A stretch of 64,000 nucleotides of DNA, taken from Lepidodermella squamata. Taxonomy: Eukaryota > Gastrotricha. The stretch covers positions 1,860,001-1,924,000 of the forward strand of contig JBLDXI010000004.1 of assembly GCA_047495785.1 (NCBI GenBank). The letters run 5' to 3'. The notes beneath the pieces were generated by a model, which saw only the letters and a list, made by a program, of their open reading frames with translations, was not told where the DNA came from and did not search any database. Below, piece by piece: positions 19,588 to 30,505 of the stretch (its first letter is position 1; each line of letters starts with the position of its first letter). The position numbers and the translations under genes are program-made.

Positions 19588-19592
19588 TGCGA
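19588..19592. other. Filler at the C/C' junction
   Basis: The five bases tgcga join the end of C (ggtttcac, 19587) to the restart of C' (tgctcgatttcgcgg, 19593). They match neither parental flank: after C the ancestral sequence is atccctgcgg (27829), and before C it is ggattcagatc (ending 11346). This is a non-homologous junction. Confidence 0.75.
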
Positions 19593-19947
19593 TGCTCGAT
19601 TTCGCGGCATTTGAACAATTTAAATGGCATCAGGTTAGTGCTCCCATTTCAACCTAAATGGATAAGCCTCTTCAACGACACTTCGGCGTCTTTCCTATCT
19701 TTTCACTTGGATGCAGTCTCCGCAGGTTTTAATTTTGAAAATTCAAAATTTTCCATGAAAAGTGGATGAGAATCAATAGTAAGAATCCGAGAATCGCCCT
19801 TTCAAATCAACCCACTTTTTGCTTTCCGCAGGAAAGGATTATACAACATACGCCGCACTTCATAATAATTCAAAATCTGATCAAATCTGATTTTTCTGAT
19901 CTAACTCTAACACCTTATTCTATCTGTCGCACAACTCAAAATAATTA

Positions 19948-20063
19948 CAGGGCGTTCGCGTAATAATACTCTGGGTGAGCTAAAAATAGCTACAAAAAAG
20001 CTCAAATGAATGCAAAAAGTAGCAAAGCTATTTTTAGAAGAGTATTATTACGCGAACACCCTG
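19948..20063. mobile_element. Palindromic TA-flanked MITE, C' copy
   Basis: Copy of the 116-bp hairpin element at 11702-11817, with the same TA flanks. It was carried by the segmental duplication and is not an independent insertion. Confidence 0.75.
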
Positions 20064-21740
20064 TATATTGTATTAATTGGTTCGAAGTTAGCGGCCTGCG
20101 TGCCCTTTTGAAACCACGAATCTTTTGTATCGATTTTTTATACCTAAGAATATTTTTCGAAATAAAGATAATAATAATAATAATAATAATAATTTTCAAA
20201 AATGTTTGGATTCAAAGCCGCGAATAGTTTTTGATGGATTGTAGTATAATAAGCGTACGTTTCAAGCGTTAAGCGATTTTATCGACATTCACAACAAACC
20301 AAGTCAACTTATGATGCATGAATCAGGTCACCTAATTCAAAAAGGAACATGCAGCTGGTATTCTACATTAAAAATTCTACAATTCTAAAATAAAAAAATG
20401 AGCTTTTATATGAGGGCTCCATTCGATAGGTTGGCGTACACGCCCTCATCGATTCACGACGTGACAAATGATCGCATTAGCCCTAAATGACAAACGATAT
20501 TATTTGGGTCCAGGCCGGTAACCAAATTATTGCAAGTGATCTTACATAAGGCAGCGAAAGATGTCTTCGCACTCAGCCGGGGTAAAAGCTGACATCACAT
20601 TTACAGCTGCTAAGCAACGCCCAACGCTACGGCGAGCGAACTCTTGCCGCAGAACTCGATATTGCTAAATATATCGAATACATCGCTCATTTAACGGCTA
20701 CAGACAAAATCGCGACAGAACTGGAAAAACGCTGCCCAGCGTGGCATATCAGACAGCTACTAAAGCCCGACTACCGCCTCCGATTCGACACCAGAGATTG
20801 GCTGATCATTGAATAAACGACATAAAAACGATCAAAACAAACACTAAACATCAACCATGATCTCTTGTTTATAAGCTTTACATTATACACACTGTCTACT
20901 TACACAAAAATTTTATATCTATGAAATGTTATTGTACCCCCTGAATCATCGTGGCATCAAGTTATCGCGCCGAGAGCGCTGCGAGGCGTATGGCTGAAAA
21001 ATAAAATCTCGATATGCCAAGCACTGGAGAGCGCGAGGAGCAAGGGGAGGGAAGGGGGGGGGGGGGGAGCAGGCAAAAGCAGAAACGTCCTTATAAAACC
21101 ACAGGGGGGACCCTTTGGTCGTAAAATTGGGCCCCGAAAATACCCCCTAGTTCGAGGATCCTACTTCGCGCACTGGCTTGACCTGAATGAAGCAAGAAAA
21201 TAGCAACTTGGGCAATAAAACTGTAATAGCGCGGTGCGTGAATGTTTGTTTCGTGTATCTGAACTCGCCGCAGTCGATTTACTCATCTTCGACTCGTTCC
21301 GATTAGTAAATCCCGGCATTCCGTCAGATACAGACTTTTTTCGCGTTCAATATCATGCAATTAGAATATTAACTTACGCCATTATCGTATTCCAGCTATA
21401 TCATTCGGCGTTTGAATTATAGTTATAGTTATAATTTGCATAATTATAATTTCCCTCGCAATTCCCCACAATTATAATTAGGTTATAATTAGCAAATAGT
21501 TGTAATTTGCTGTGAATCTAGCGGCTCTGCCCATTTATCGAAACTACTATCTCTCGCCTACAATTACCGGATGACTCTAAAATTGTATATATATATCCGC
21601 CTATTCCTTCTACCTAATCTTGACTAATCTTGACTAACTATATCGGCAATATTAATAAAAATGTGAATAAAAATTACTCTGAGCATCACTCTGGAAAAAA
21701 CTACCTCATTCTTCTAAAACGCCGCACGAACAACGTCACG

Positions 21741-22026
21741 ATGTACCAGGCTGTATCGGCCCAGTTGAAGCCAGCAGCTGCAGTCGTGTTGCCAGGCGGG
21801 GCTTGGATCTTGGATCTCAGCTGATATCGAGGACCGCGGCTTCAACGGCTCGAGGCCGTATCTCATCGGTTTTTATCACGACCTGAGCAGACAGTCGATC
21901 GGCGAACGGCTTCCCTACCCGCTGACCGTAGTCATACTGGCCGTGTTGGCGGTCGCAGCCAGCATCGCCAACTTAGCCGTCTATTACAGACGCGGGGTAG
22001 CCTTCACGCGTTGGTTAGTTTACTAA
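21741..22026 (+). pseudogene. Decayed receptor exon 1, C' copy
   Basis: Same as 13491-13776, including the 7-bp tggatct duplication and loss of everything after TM1. The shared lesion shows inactivation came before the C duplication. Confidence 0.85.
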
Positions 22027-23311
22027 CTGACAGCCACTTGAGAGACATTTTCAGGTTCGGTCTCGGTATGCAAGTGGCCGTCATCTCTTGCCTTGTCGGG
22101 GCCCCTGTGCTTAAGATGTTCACAACATCGAACTAAATGGAGATGGGTGAGTGGAGGCAACACAGGACGGGAGCAATCCTATCTGACTCACCTTCCGGCG
22201 TTTCTACCTGTTCCTCACGTCTCAAGAGGAACAGTCCAACAACACGGCAGCCTGCAGAAATAGGTTTTGCATTCGTGAGTGAATTTTGGTATTCAAGGAT
22301 GATAAGGATGATAAATAAGGACATTAGGCTGAGCCGCAGGAAAGACTAGTTTTGATTTCCAGATTGTTCTTGTGATGCAATTTTGGCGTCACTAATCACT
22401 ATGCTTTGAAACACTGAATGAAATGCCACTACACCTTTCCTGTCCCAAATCTCAACTTGTCCTGCAATTATATGCTGTTTTGCCTAACATTGTCAAGCTG
22501 CCCCCTGTTGGGCGTATGAGCTTTAAATAAATAAACTACCAATGAATCAAAATAATAAAACAGTTATGAAGGAATTTTCGCAGCATCATTTCTCGAAATG
22601 TTTATATACCAATTGTTACAGCAAATCAGCAAGGAATATCGGTAATTAAAAATTCGAAATGTGATTTTTCGAATCAAGTAGCAAAATAAGCTGGGAAATA
22701 CAAATGCTGCGTTGAAAACGACCTTGATTAGGCTATCCCTTTTCCTGTACACGTCCTTTCACATCCGCTTGGAATCATGAGCTTGGATTTGCGGCTTGAG
22801 TTTACACGGGAGCCAGCAACGCCACACAACAAAAGGCGCAGTGATCATACGCTTATCGTTCTCGCATAGTGACGCCGAAATTGCGTCGCAATAAAAAATC
22901 TAACAATAGAGCAGCCCGCAGGAATAAGTCTTACTGGCTGAATTTTTGTATTCGAGTATGGTGTGGTAAATGAGGACAGCAGGCGAAAAATGAGCCAGTT
23001 TTGCTGCAAGAACGACGAGTTTTGATTTTCTGATTTTTCTTGAGACGCAATTTAGGCGTCACAATGCGTGCATACCGAGAAAGAATGCATGACGCTCGTC
23101 CGGAGGGGCGGATGCCGCCCACGGGAAGCTTCCCGGCATTTCAAATAACGTACCAGCGGAGTTCAAAACATTAACCGGGAAAATGAGATGATGCATTAAT
23201 TAATGTAAATCTCGGGAGGACAATCCGAGCGGAAACGTGGAGATGAAACGCTTCATCAAAAACACTCAGAAAATCATCTGTCTACAGCATTTTCACGCAT
23301 CGCACTTCAAT

Positions 23312-25054
23312 ATGTCGAACGTCACGATGACAGCTTCTTTGATTCCGTTCACGAGATCGTGGATTCTTGCGGATTTACCCGACCGTGGCTTCAATGGTTC
23401 GCGGCCGTACTTTATCGGATGGCTGCACGACTTGAGCAGTCAATCGATTGAAGACCGTCTCCCGTACACCCTAGCCATCGTGATGATGAGCATTCTTGGA
23501 AGTCTAGCCAGTTTGGCGAATATCGTAATCTACTACCGCCGCAACGTGAAACGAGACTTTTTAATGCTGTGCTCCATTGTGGCTGTTAGAAACGTTGTGT
23601 GGTGTGCCAACTGGTCCTACGCCGTGTTGGTGCCTTTGCGAACTGGCTTCTGGGAGGCAGGCCCAGCAGAGTGCTCGGCTGCTTTCACAATCCTGGCTGT
23701 CTTAGGCGGGTTCGGCTGTTTCGCAAACATGCTCATCAGCTACGAGAGACGGCTGTGTGTCTGCTCGATGTCCTTTCACCGGCCAAGCTCAGTAAAAGTA
23801 AGTCAAGGAATAAAAATTGTCCTCAGCTAGCTATCAAACGCACTGTTAAATGACGATTGACGTACAGCAAGACTATGTGGCATATTTTCATATTTTTTTT
23901 TTAAATGACGTATCATCTCGAGAAATTTCCTATACCGGAGCACATTAAGGTCCTAGATAAGCCGCTCTGCTACGCGGAACAATAATTTTGACCTCCTGTG
24001 CATTTCCGGTTATGAAACTCAGCAAAAATAGTGTATATGTTTCCTTTCTATTATTCATACATCAATTCAAACATGGTTTAACATTAGGTAGATGATAATG
24101 TAATTTCTAAAAATCCTATTCTAGCTCATGTCCCTCTCAGCTGGTCTCTTGCTGATCTGCTGCGGCGTCGCAGTGATTTTAAACTTCGCGCCATATCAAT
24201 CGCAAGCCCTAGAACGATTGGTCATCGATGGCATCAACAACAATACCGCTGTGCCGTTGTGTGGCTCTTTCCAATACAGGTTCATCGGCGAGTCGGACAC
24301 CGCAGTCCTCAATGTGGCGTACTTCTTCATCGCAGTGCAAACATCTTCCCTCGGATTGGCCTACAATTACTGGTGAGTCATTTCACTGGCAACTGGTGAG
24401 CAAATCACTGCAACTTAGACGAATTATCTTTTGTTGGCCCGGTCCATAAATTTGGGCCGAATTAATGCACGATAGTTTATTAAGAAAATGATATGTAGCC
24501 TCCAGCGTAGCACTCATATAGTCAAAGTTTCAAGTAGCTAACTGCACCTTCAGAATCTAGAAAGTAGAATTAGAATTAAGTCCTTTCCACAATTGCCCTT
24601 CACGAAAAGGTTAAACTATGTAACACTGCATCGTGATTTTAGGAAGATGTTCGCCCAGATACGATCTGTTCGCCTCGGATGGCAAGATCACCAGTCGAAT
24701 GTTGAAAAGTCGAAAATCCAGGAAAACTGGCGGCAACGTGAAGTTTTCTTCGCCAAGCAGTCAATCGCTGCATTCGTGGCCTACAACGCAGCCCACCTAC
24801 CGCTGGCTGTACATTTCGCCTTTCAGCTAGGCTACGTCGATCTCGGGCCGCGATTTGCCTCTGGCAACCTCATGAAGTACGGCATCGTGTGCGTGCTCAT
24901 CGAGATGGTCGTGTCTTCGGTGATCAAATCGCTGAAGCCTGGCTTCACGCGCAACCTGCCGTGGTCGCGCCGAAACAACTTGGTGACTGTCCACGTGGTT
25001 CAAACTAGTCCGTGTATTACTCGCAAAACACCGACCATTGTAAAAAACTGTTGA
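23312..25054 (+). CDS. 7TM receptor C1' (381 aa)
   Basis: Exons are 23312-23797, 24125-24372 and 24643-25054. The predicted protein is identical to C1, so what is said there about ectodomain, YERR, ECL2 cysteine and KPGF applies. The 5' flank differs from C by the 9-bp deletion about 790 bp upstream. The stray C-tail fragment follows at 25072-25149. If all three C1 copies are real and expressed, the locus encodes one protein from three genes. Confidence 0.85.
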
Positions 25055-25071
25055 TTATATTTTGGTGCAAA

Positions 25072-25149
25072 ATGTTCACGAGAAACTTGCCGTGTTCGCG
25101 CCGCAGTACCCAGGTGAGTGATGCCGTCACGGTCCGTGTGCTAGTCTAA
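25072..25149 (+). pseudogene. Stray receptor C-tail fragment, C' copy
   Basis: Copy of 16831-16908, a D2-like exon 3 end just after the C1' stop. Confidence 0.65.
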
Positions 25150-26227
25150 AATCTGTAAACAAATGATGTTCCGAGTCTAAAACAAATGTTGGCTGATTTG
25201 TTGAAACGTGAAACTAGGTGAAGAGGAAATAAATAACAATAATAATTTAGTTTATGATCATAAAAATCGTGCATGATCCTGTCTTTCCGAATAATAAAAA
25301 CTCTATTGCTATCTTACTATTTCTTAACGAGCTGGCATTTAATAACGTTTGAGCGTATTTTTCTAATAAGACAATACAAAATACAAATCATAAATGTAGA
25401 TGGTTCTCAAACTATCCTCTCGCTCCCGATCAAAAGTTGTGGCTAGCAAATGGTCTTTCTGAGCCCTGAACTGGCCTCTTGCAATAGTAAAATGAAGCCT
25501 TACCGGCCGCGAATACCGGTAAAAAAGAAAAACGTAGAAACAATTATTTCCCAGAATATTCCCGAGTACCGCAGCGGATGGTAGGGATCATTCGAACAAG
25601 TTCACTCGGCCCGTGTCTCGGCACTCCGAAGACCCGGCCAAAGGCAAAAGGCTCGGTACACCATATGACGATTTCCATCATCCTTACCAGTTCTGCGGTC
25701 CTAGTACGTTTGATGGTGAAATAACCTGGTCGATTTCAAGAAATGGCTTTCAAAAAAATCAAATTTTGCATGTAAGTGTGCTATCCAAGGTTGTCGAACA
25801 ATTCGGCAAATAAAATTAAGGATAAATTCATTAATTTTTTGTTTCAATGTAGCATCGTGAGTGTGCACTCCGATCACTACGTTCTCTATGCTTAAAACAA
25901 TTCAGATGTTATGTGAAATGTGGATGAAGCGTCGATATCTAGGCCAAATAAGCCCGACAAATATGTCATATTAATCAGTTTTTATGTGTACCAATATATG
26001 TAGCAGAGCCGACATATAGCGATACAGAAAATGGCGGATTGACACGTTTTTTTACTTCCGCTTCTGACTCGTAATTCGATCCCATATGTGGCGTAGAATC
26101 AAAGCTGGGATACTGTGGCTGAGCTCGAACGGAAGCCGGTAAAGCATCATCCACCCATTCAGGAGTGGACGCAGGGCTCATGGGAAGTTATAGACAATCC
26201 CTTCAGTAACATTGAAGCCATTCAGAA

Positions 26228-27710
26228 ATGACGAATGCTTCAGCGTCCTTGATCCCGTTCACAAGCTCGTGGATTCTCGCCGATTTGCCTGACCGTGGCT
26301 TCAATGGCTCGAGGCCATACTTCATCGGCTGGTTCCACGACTTGAGCGCTCAATCGATCGAAGACCGGCTCCCGTACACGCTAACTGTTTTAATAATGGC
26401 GATTCTCGGAAGTCTGGCCAGCATCGCGAACGTCGTAATCTACCACCGCCGCAATGTTAAAAGAGACTTTCTGATGCTGTGCTCTCTGGTTGCGATTAGG
26501 AATGTTTTGTGGTGCGCAAACTGGTCCTACGCTGTGCTGGTACCTTTGAGGACCGGCTTCTGGGAGGCAGGCGCGGCAGCTTGCTCTGCTGTTTACTGGA
26601 ACACGGCTACACTAGGCGGCTTGGGCTGTTTCGCGAACATGCTCATCAGTTACGAGAGGCGGCTGTGCGCATGCTCAACATCGATATACCGCTCAAGTGC
26701 ATTGAAAGTAAGCTCATCAAACCATCTAGTTTTGCTAGACCGTTCGTTGTTTCTTTACGCGTTTAACAACCGAAATAACAGTCTGACTACGTCCCACGTA
26801 AGACTGTCTTCCTTACTACACTTCTAAATTGACATGATTTTGATAAAGAAAAGATCGTAGAGTAAAATTAGAGTTTATGTGTTTGCTGCAGTGTATAGTC
26901 CGAAAATTCTGGCTCACCCATAGATCGATACTAAACTTTAAACTTGATTGAACAGCTTCTTCTGCTAGCTGGTGGGTTCTTGTTACTATGCGGCGGCTGT
27001 GCGGTTGTATTCGTATTCGAGCCATACGAAGCGCTGTCCTATCAACGCCTAATCATCGATGGGATAGCGAACAACACGGCTGTGCCTTTATGTGGGTCTT
27101 TCGAATACAAATTCATCGGCGAGGCAGATACTGTCGTGCTGATCATGGCGTACTACCTCTTCGCAGTTCAAGCTTCGTCTGTCGGCCTGGCCTACAACTA
27201 CTGGTAGGTTTCGCAGTGTTGATATCAGTTTTCTATCAGCCGGTCGTAATTTACAGGAGAATGTTTGCCCAAATCCGAGCTGTGCGCTTGAGATGGCGAG
27301 AGACGTCGACTATCGAGGAGAAATGGCAAAAGCGTGAAGTTTTCATCGCCAAGCAGTCAATCGCTGCTTTCTTAGTGTACAACGCATTCCACCTACCACT
27401 GGCTGTTCATTTCGCTCTTCAGCTAGGCTACGTCGATCTCGGGCCGCGATTCGCATCCGGCAACCTCATGAAGTACGGTCACGTGTGTTTGCTGGTCGAG
27501 ATGGTCGTTTCATCAGTCATCAGATCGCTGAAGCCAGGCTTCACGCGCAGTTTGCTGTGTCTTGGCTACTCCCGTCGCGTCAAAATTGCGCCGTCCAGTG
27601 GCAATAACAGTAGCACTGGTCAGACCGCAGCGGCGGTGGTTCAGGCACACGCTACCCGTGAACAGGATTGGTTTAAAAGGATCAAAGTGCTGATATTCGG
27701 TCGAAAGTGA
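26228..27710 (+). CDS. 7TM receptor C2' (393 aa)
   Basis: Exons are 26228-26707, 26956-27203 and 27257-27710. The predicted protein is identical to C2. It stands directly before segment D; 118 bp after the stop, the sequence passes from C' into D at 27828/27829. That is the ancestral C-D boundary, also seen at 51537/51538. Confidence 0.85.
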
Positions 27711-27828
27711 GGTCGAAGAGTTGCCTAAGTGATGGTTGACATTTAAAAATTGGTTCAAGTTTAAGCTGGGCAATCATATCCAGGCCAGTTTGACATTATC
27801 TATGAAACAGTTGTGCAAATGGTTTCAC

Positions 27829-28479
27829 ATCCCTGCGGTTGCATTTTGTATTTGTCATCATGAAATGTCAATAGTAAGGTAGAGTAATATATACCATTTT
27901 TTAACTTGAATTTTGCCTATAATGTTTTCACCGATTTGTTACCATAAAAGAACTTGAGAGTGTGCATATTCTACATTCTAAATAGTAAATAGTCTATTCT
28001 ACATATGTCGGCTTGGCGCTTGGATGGTTCATGCTTTATGTACTAATTTTTAACTATTATGTCTCAGCGTTTAGTGTTGAAAACGAAAAAGTAGATCTCA
28101 AGAACTGTCGGGTACAAGAACGTGATAGTCGTTTTAATGACATCACGCAACCCAAGTCCGTGCACCGCGCATGCGTGAAAACAACAGCTCCATCCGAGCT
28201 CAATCGGAAAACACTTTGATACTCATCGTTTCCCTGTCTACTTGAACAGGCCTAAACGCTTCGAGCAAGCATTGTCGTGGAAATGCCCAACCTTAGCCGT
28301 TGCTTCCGAAATGAAGCAAGCAGCAAGCATGATTGCTCGGGATGAATACCTGTTCCGTTAATCATTAATCGAACACGCGTAGGTGGGGCGGATGTAACCT
28401 GACGAAAGCATTGAGAGCATCCGGCCGGCTGATGCGGACGAATCGACACTAGCACTTTGTATTTTTCAGACGCCATACA
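27829..28479 (+). other. 5' flank of D1
   Basis: No gene is seen. The shared upstream motif (tgacgaaagcattgagagca) is at 28400-28429. A tract ending tatttttcag is 10 nt before the D1 ATG and could be the acceptor of a 5' UTR intron. Confidence 0.4.
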
Positions 28480-29830
28480 ATGAACGGGAGCACACTTCAT
28501 CCGGCAGCTCAATCGAAGCCGGCAGTAGCAGTTTTGCTGCCAGGCGGAGCTTGGATTGCGGCCGATATCGCAGACCGCGGCTTCAACGGCTCGCGGCCGT
28601 ACCTCGTCGGCTTTTTCCACGACTTGAGCAGGCCCTCGATCGAAGATCGACTGCCGTATACACTGACCATAGTCATAGTTGCTGTCTTAGCGATCGCAGC
28701 CAGCATCGCTAACTTGGTGGTCTACTACAAACGCGGCGTCAACAGCAGTTTCATCATGCTGTGCTGCTTAATCGCCTTTCGCAATATTATCTGCGCCCTG
28801 AATTGTTGCATCAGCTTTCTGATCACTCTGCCAACAGGCTACTGGGAAGCCAGCCCGGCATCTTGTTCCATCGTATTCTGGATAACAGGCACGGTCGGGG
28901 CTTTCGGTAGTTTTGTCAACTGTCTCATCAGCTACGAACGGCGTCTCTGTGTCACTTCAACCAGCATGTATCGGACCAGCTCCACCAAAGTAAGAATAAT
29001 CCAAACAGCGGTCGACGGGTCTATTGAGCTAGATGTCTTCGAAATAGATTTTTCCGACTTCGTGTGTCCCCCTTTTAATCGAGTATCATCATAAATGTGC
29101 ATTCTTTTCAGCTTTTGATTCTGGCCGCCGGCTCTTTCGTCTTTTGCGGAATTTGTTTTGGACTATTCACGTTCGCACCGTTGCCGATAATGGCCCACCA
29201 GCGGCTGGTGGTCGATGGCATCAACAACAACACAGCCATCGATTTGTGCGGCGTGTTCCCGTACCGCTTCGTCGGCTCCTCTGATACTAGCGTCCTACTG
29301 CTTATTGTTTTTTTTATTGTCATCCAAGCGACAACTTTTGGTTTAGCCCTCAACTACTGGTAAGCACTTCCCCAGCAGTTTTGAGATTCTCATTTGTTCA
29401 TCGAATATTCGATTGCAGGAAAGTGTTCTCTCAAATTCGGTCTGTTCGTTTGGGCTGGCGTTCGAAGCTGCAAGGTTCCGATCGAGAGGCGCTGTGGTAT
29501 CAGCGCGAGTTGTTCTTCGCTAAACAATCCGTCGCAGCTGTCCTCGTGTACAACGTGTGCCAATTGCCGATGGCTGTTCATCTGGCGATGCAGATTGGCT
29601 ATGCAGAAATCGGACCTCGTTTCCTGACCGGCGACTACACCAAGTACGGCCATGCAGTTATCTTGTTCGAGATCGCAGCTTCAGCTGTCGTCCGTAGTTT
29701 GAAACCGTCGAATCGCGTCACAGTTGTTATGCCTCCAAGTGCGAACCGTACAACGAAAACAGTAGTTGACACTCAAGATGATCGGCAGAATACAACAACT
29801 TTCAATTTGACCAAGGTTTTAAAGCGGTGA
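28480..29830 (+). CDS. 7TM receptor D1 (389 aa)
   Basis: Exons are 28480-28989, 29112-29359 and 29419-29830 (510+248+412 nt). The N-terminus has sequon N2-G-S and the subfamily block LLPGGAWIAADIADRGFNGS. TM2 is cysteine-rich (ICALNCCISFL). TM3 ends in CLISYERRLCV and ICL2 contains MYRTSSTK. ECL2 has NNNTAIDLCGVFPYRF. ICL3 begins WKVFSQIRSVRLGW. TM6 has VCQLP and TM7 ends SLKPSN rather than KPGF. Donors are gtaaga and gtaagc; acceptors are cttttcag and attgcag. AATAAA lies near 29855. Exon 2 is very close to that of A2, which makes D1 the best guide to what A2 lost. Confidence 0.88.
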
Positions 29831-30505
29831 AAGCGTATGAATTAGCAGGAAAAATAAATAAAATGAATTCCTGGAATAATTCTCGAGTTATTTATCTGTA
29901 AAATGAAGTAGCAAATGAGACGCGAAATCCGAATGTTGCAAGCTAGCCGGCAATGCATCATCCAAGAATGATAAGGCCGAAGAATTGATCGGAAGTAAAC
30001 AAATCAAAACTAGACTAGTCGCGTAGCGAAATGCTGCGAAATGCCCATTCTGCGTTGAAAATGACCTTGACTAGGCCGTCGACTAGGCGCTAGGCCATCC
30101 CATTTCTAGGACACGTCATTGCCCATCCGTCTCTGTGACATCCGATTGAAATCATCAGCTGGGAACAACAACCCATAACACAGCAAATCACGCAGTGGAA
30201 ATGAATCACATACGCTGATCATTCACATGCGTACCGAGGAAGAAAGCATGCAGCACAAAAGTAACAATCTACAGACGGCCGACGCCCACGGTGATGCTCA
30301 CCGGCATTTCAAATAACGTACCAGGGGTTCAACACATTAAAGCTGGGAAAATCCGATAAGTACATTGCAAAAATGAGCTAAATATCTTCCGCATCAGCAA
30401 AATCCGAGCGGAAACGAGGAGATGAAGCGCTTCATAAAAAACACTTAGAAAATCACCCGTATAGATGAGCATTTACATTTTTGAAACTTTAATTAAAGTG
30501 AAAAA
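29831..30505 (+). other. 5' flank of D2
   Basis: Resembles the C1 flank from about 30045 on (see 13777-15070). The upstream frame has MKRFIKNT followed by a stop, which supports starting the receptor at 30506. A 2-bp indel and nearby substitutions at about 30317 are among the few differences from D'; there the D' copy looks more like C1, hence closer to ancestral. Confidence 0.45.

Larger units (their letters stand above)
19593..27828. repeat. Segment C', second tandem copy (8,236 bp)
   Basis: A direct repeat of 11347-19587, offset 8,246 then 8,250 then 8,241 because of three indels: one extra AAT unit, one extra G, and loss of caaatgaat at 22523/22524. Its intergenic content is as described for C, including the orphan ORF at 20604-20813. 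Confidence 0.9.

Noticed and set aside
28252-28620. 122-codon minus-strand open frame over D1 exon 1
   Set aside because: It is the antisense shadow of conserved receptor coding sequence and has no independent support.
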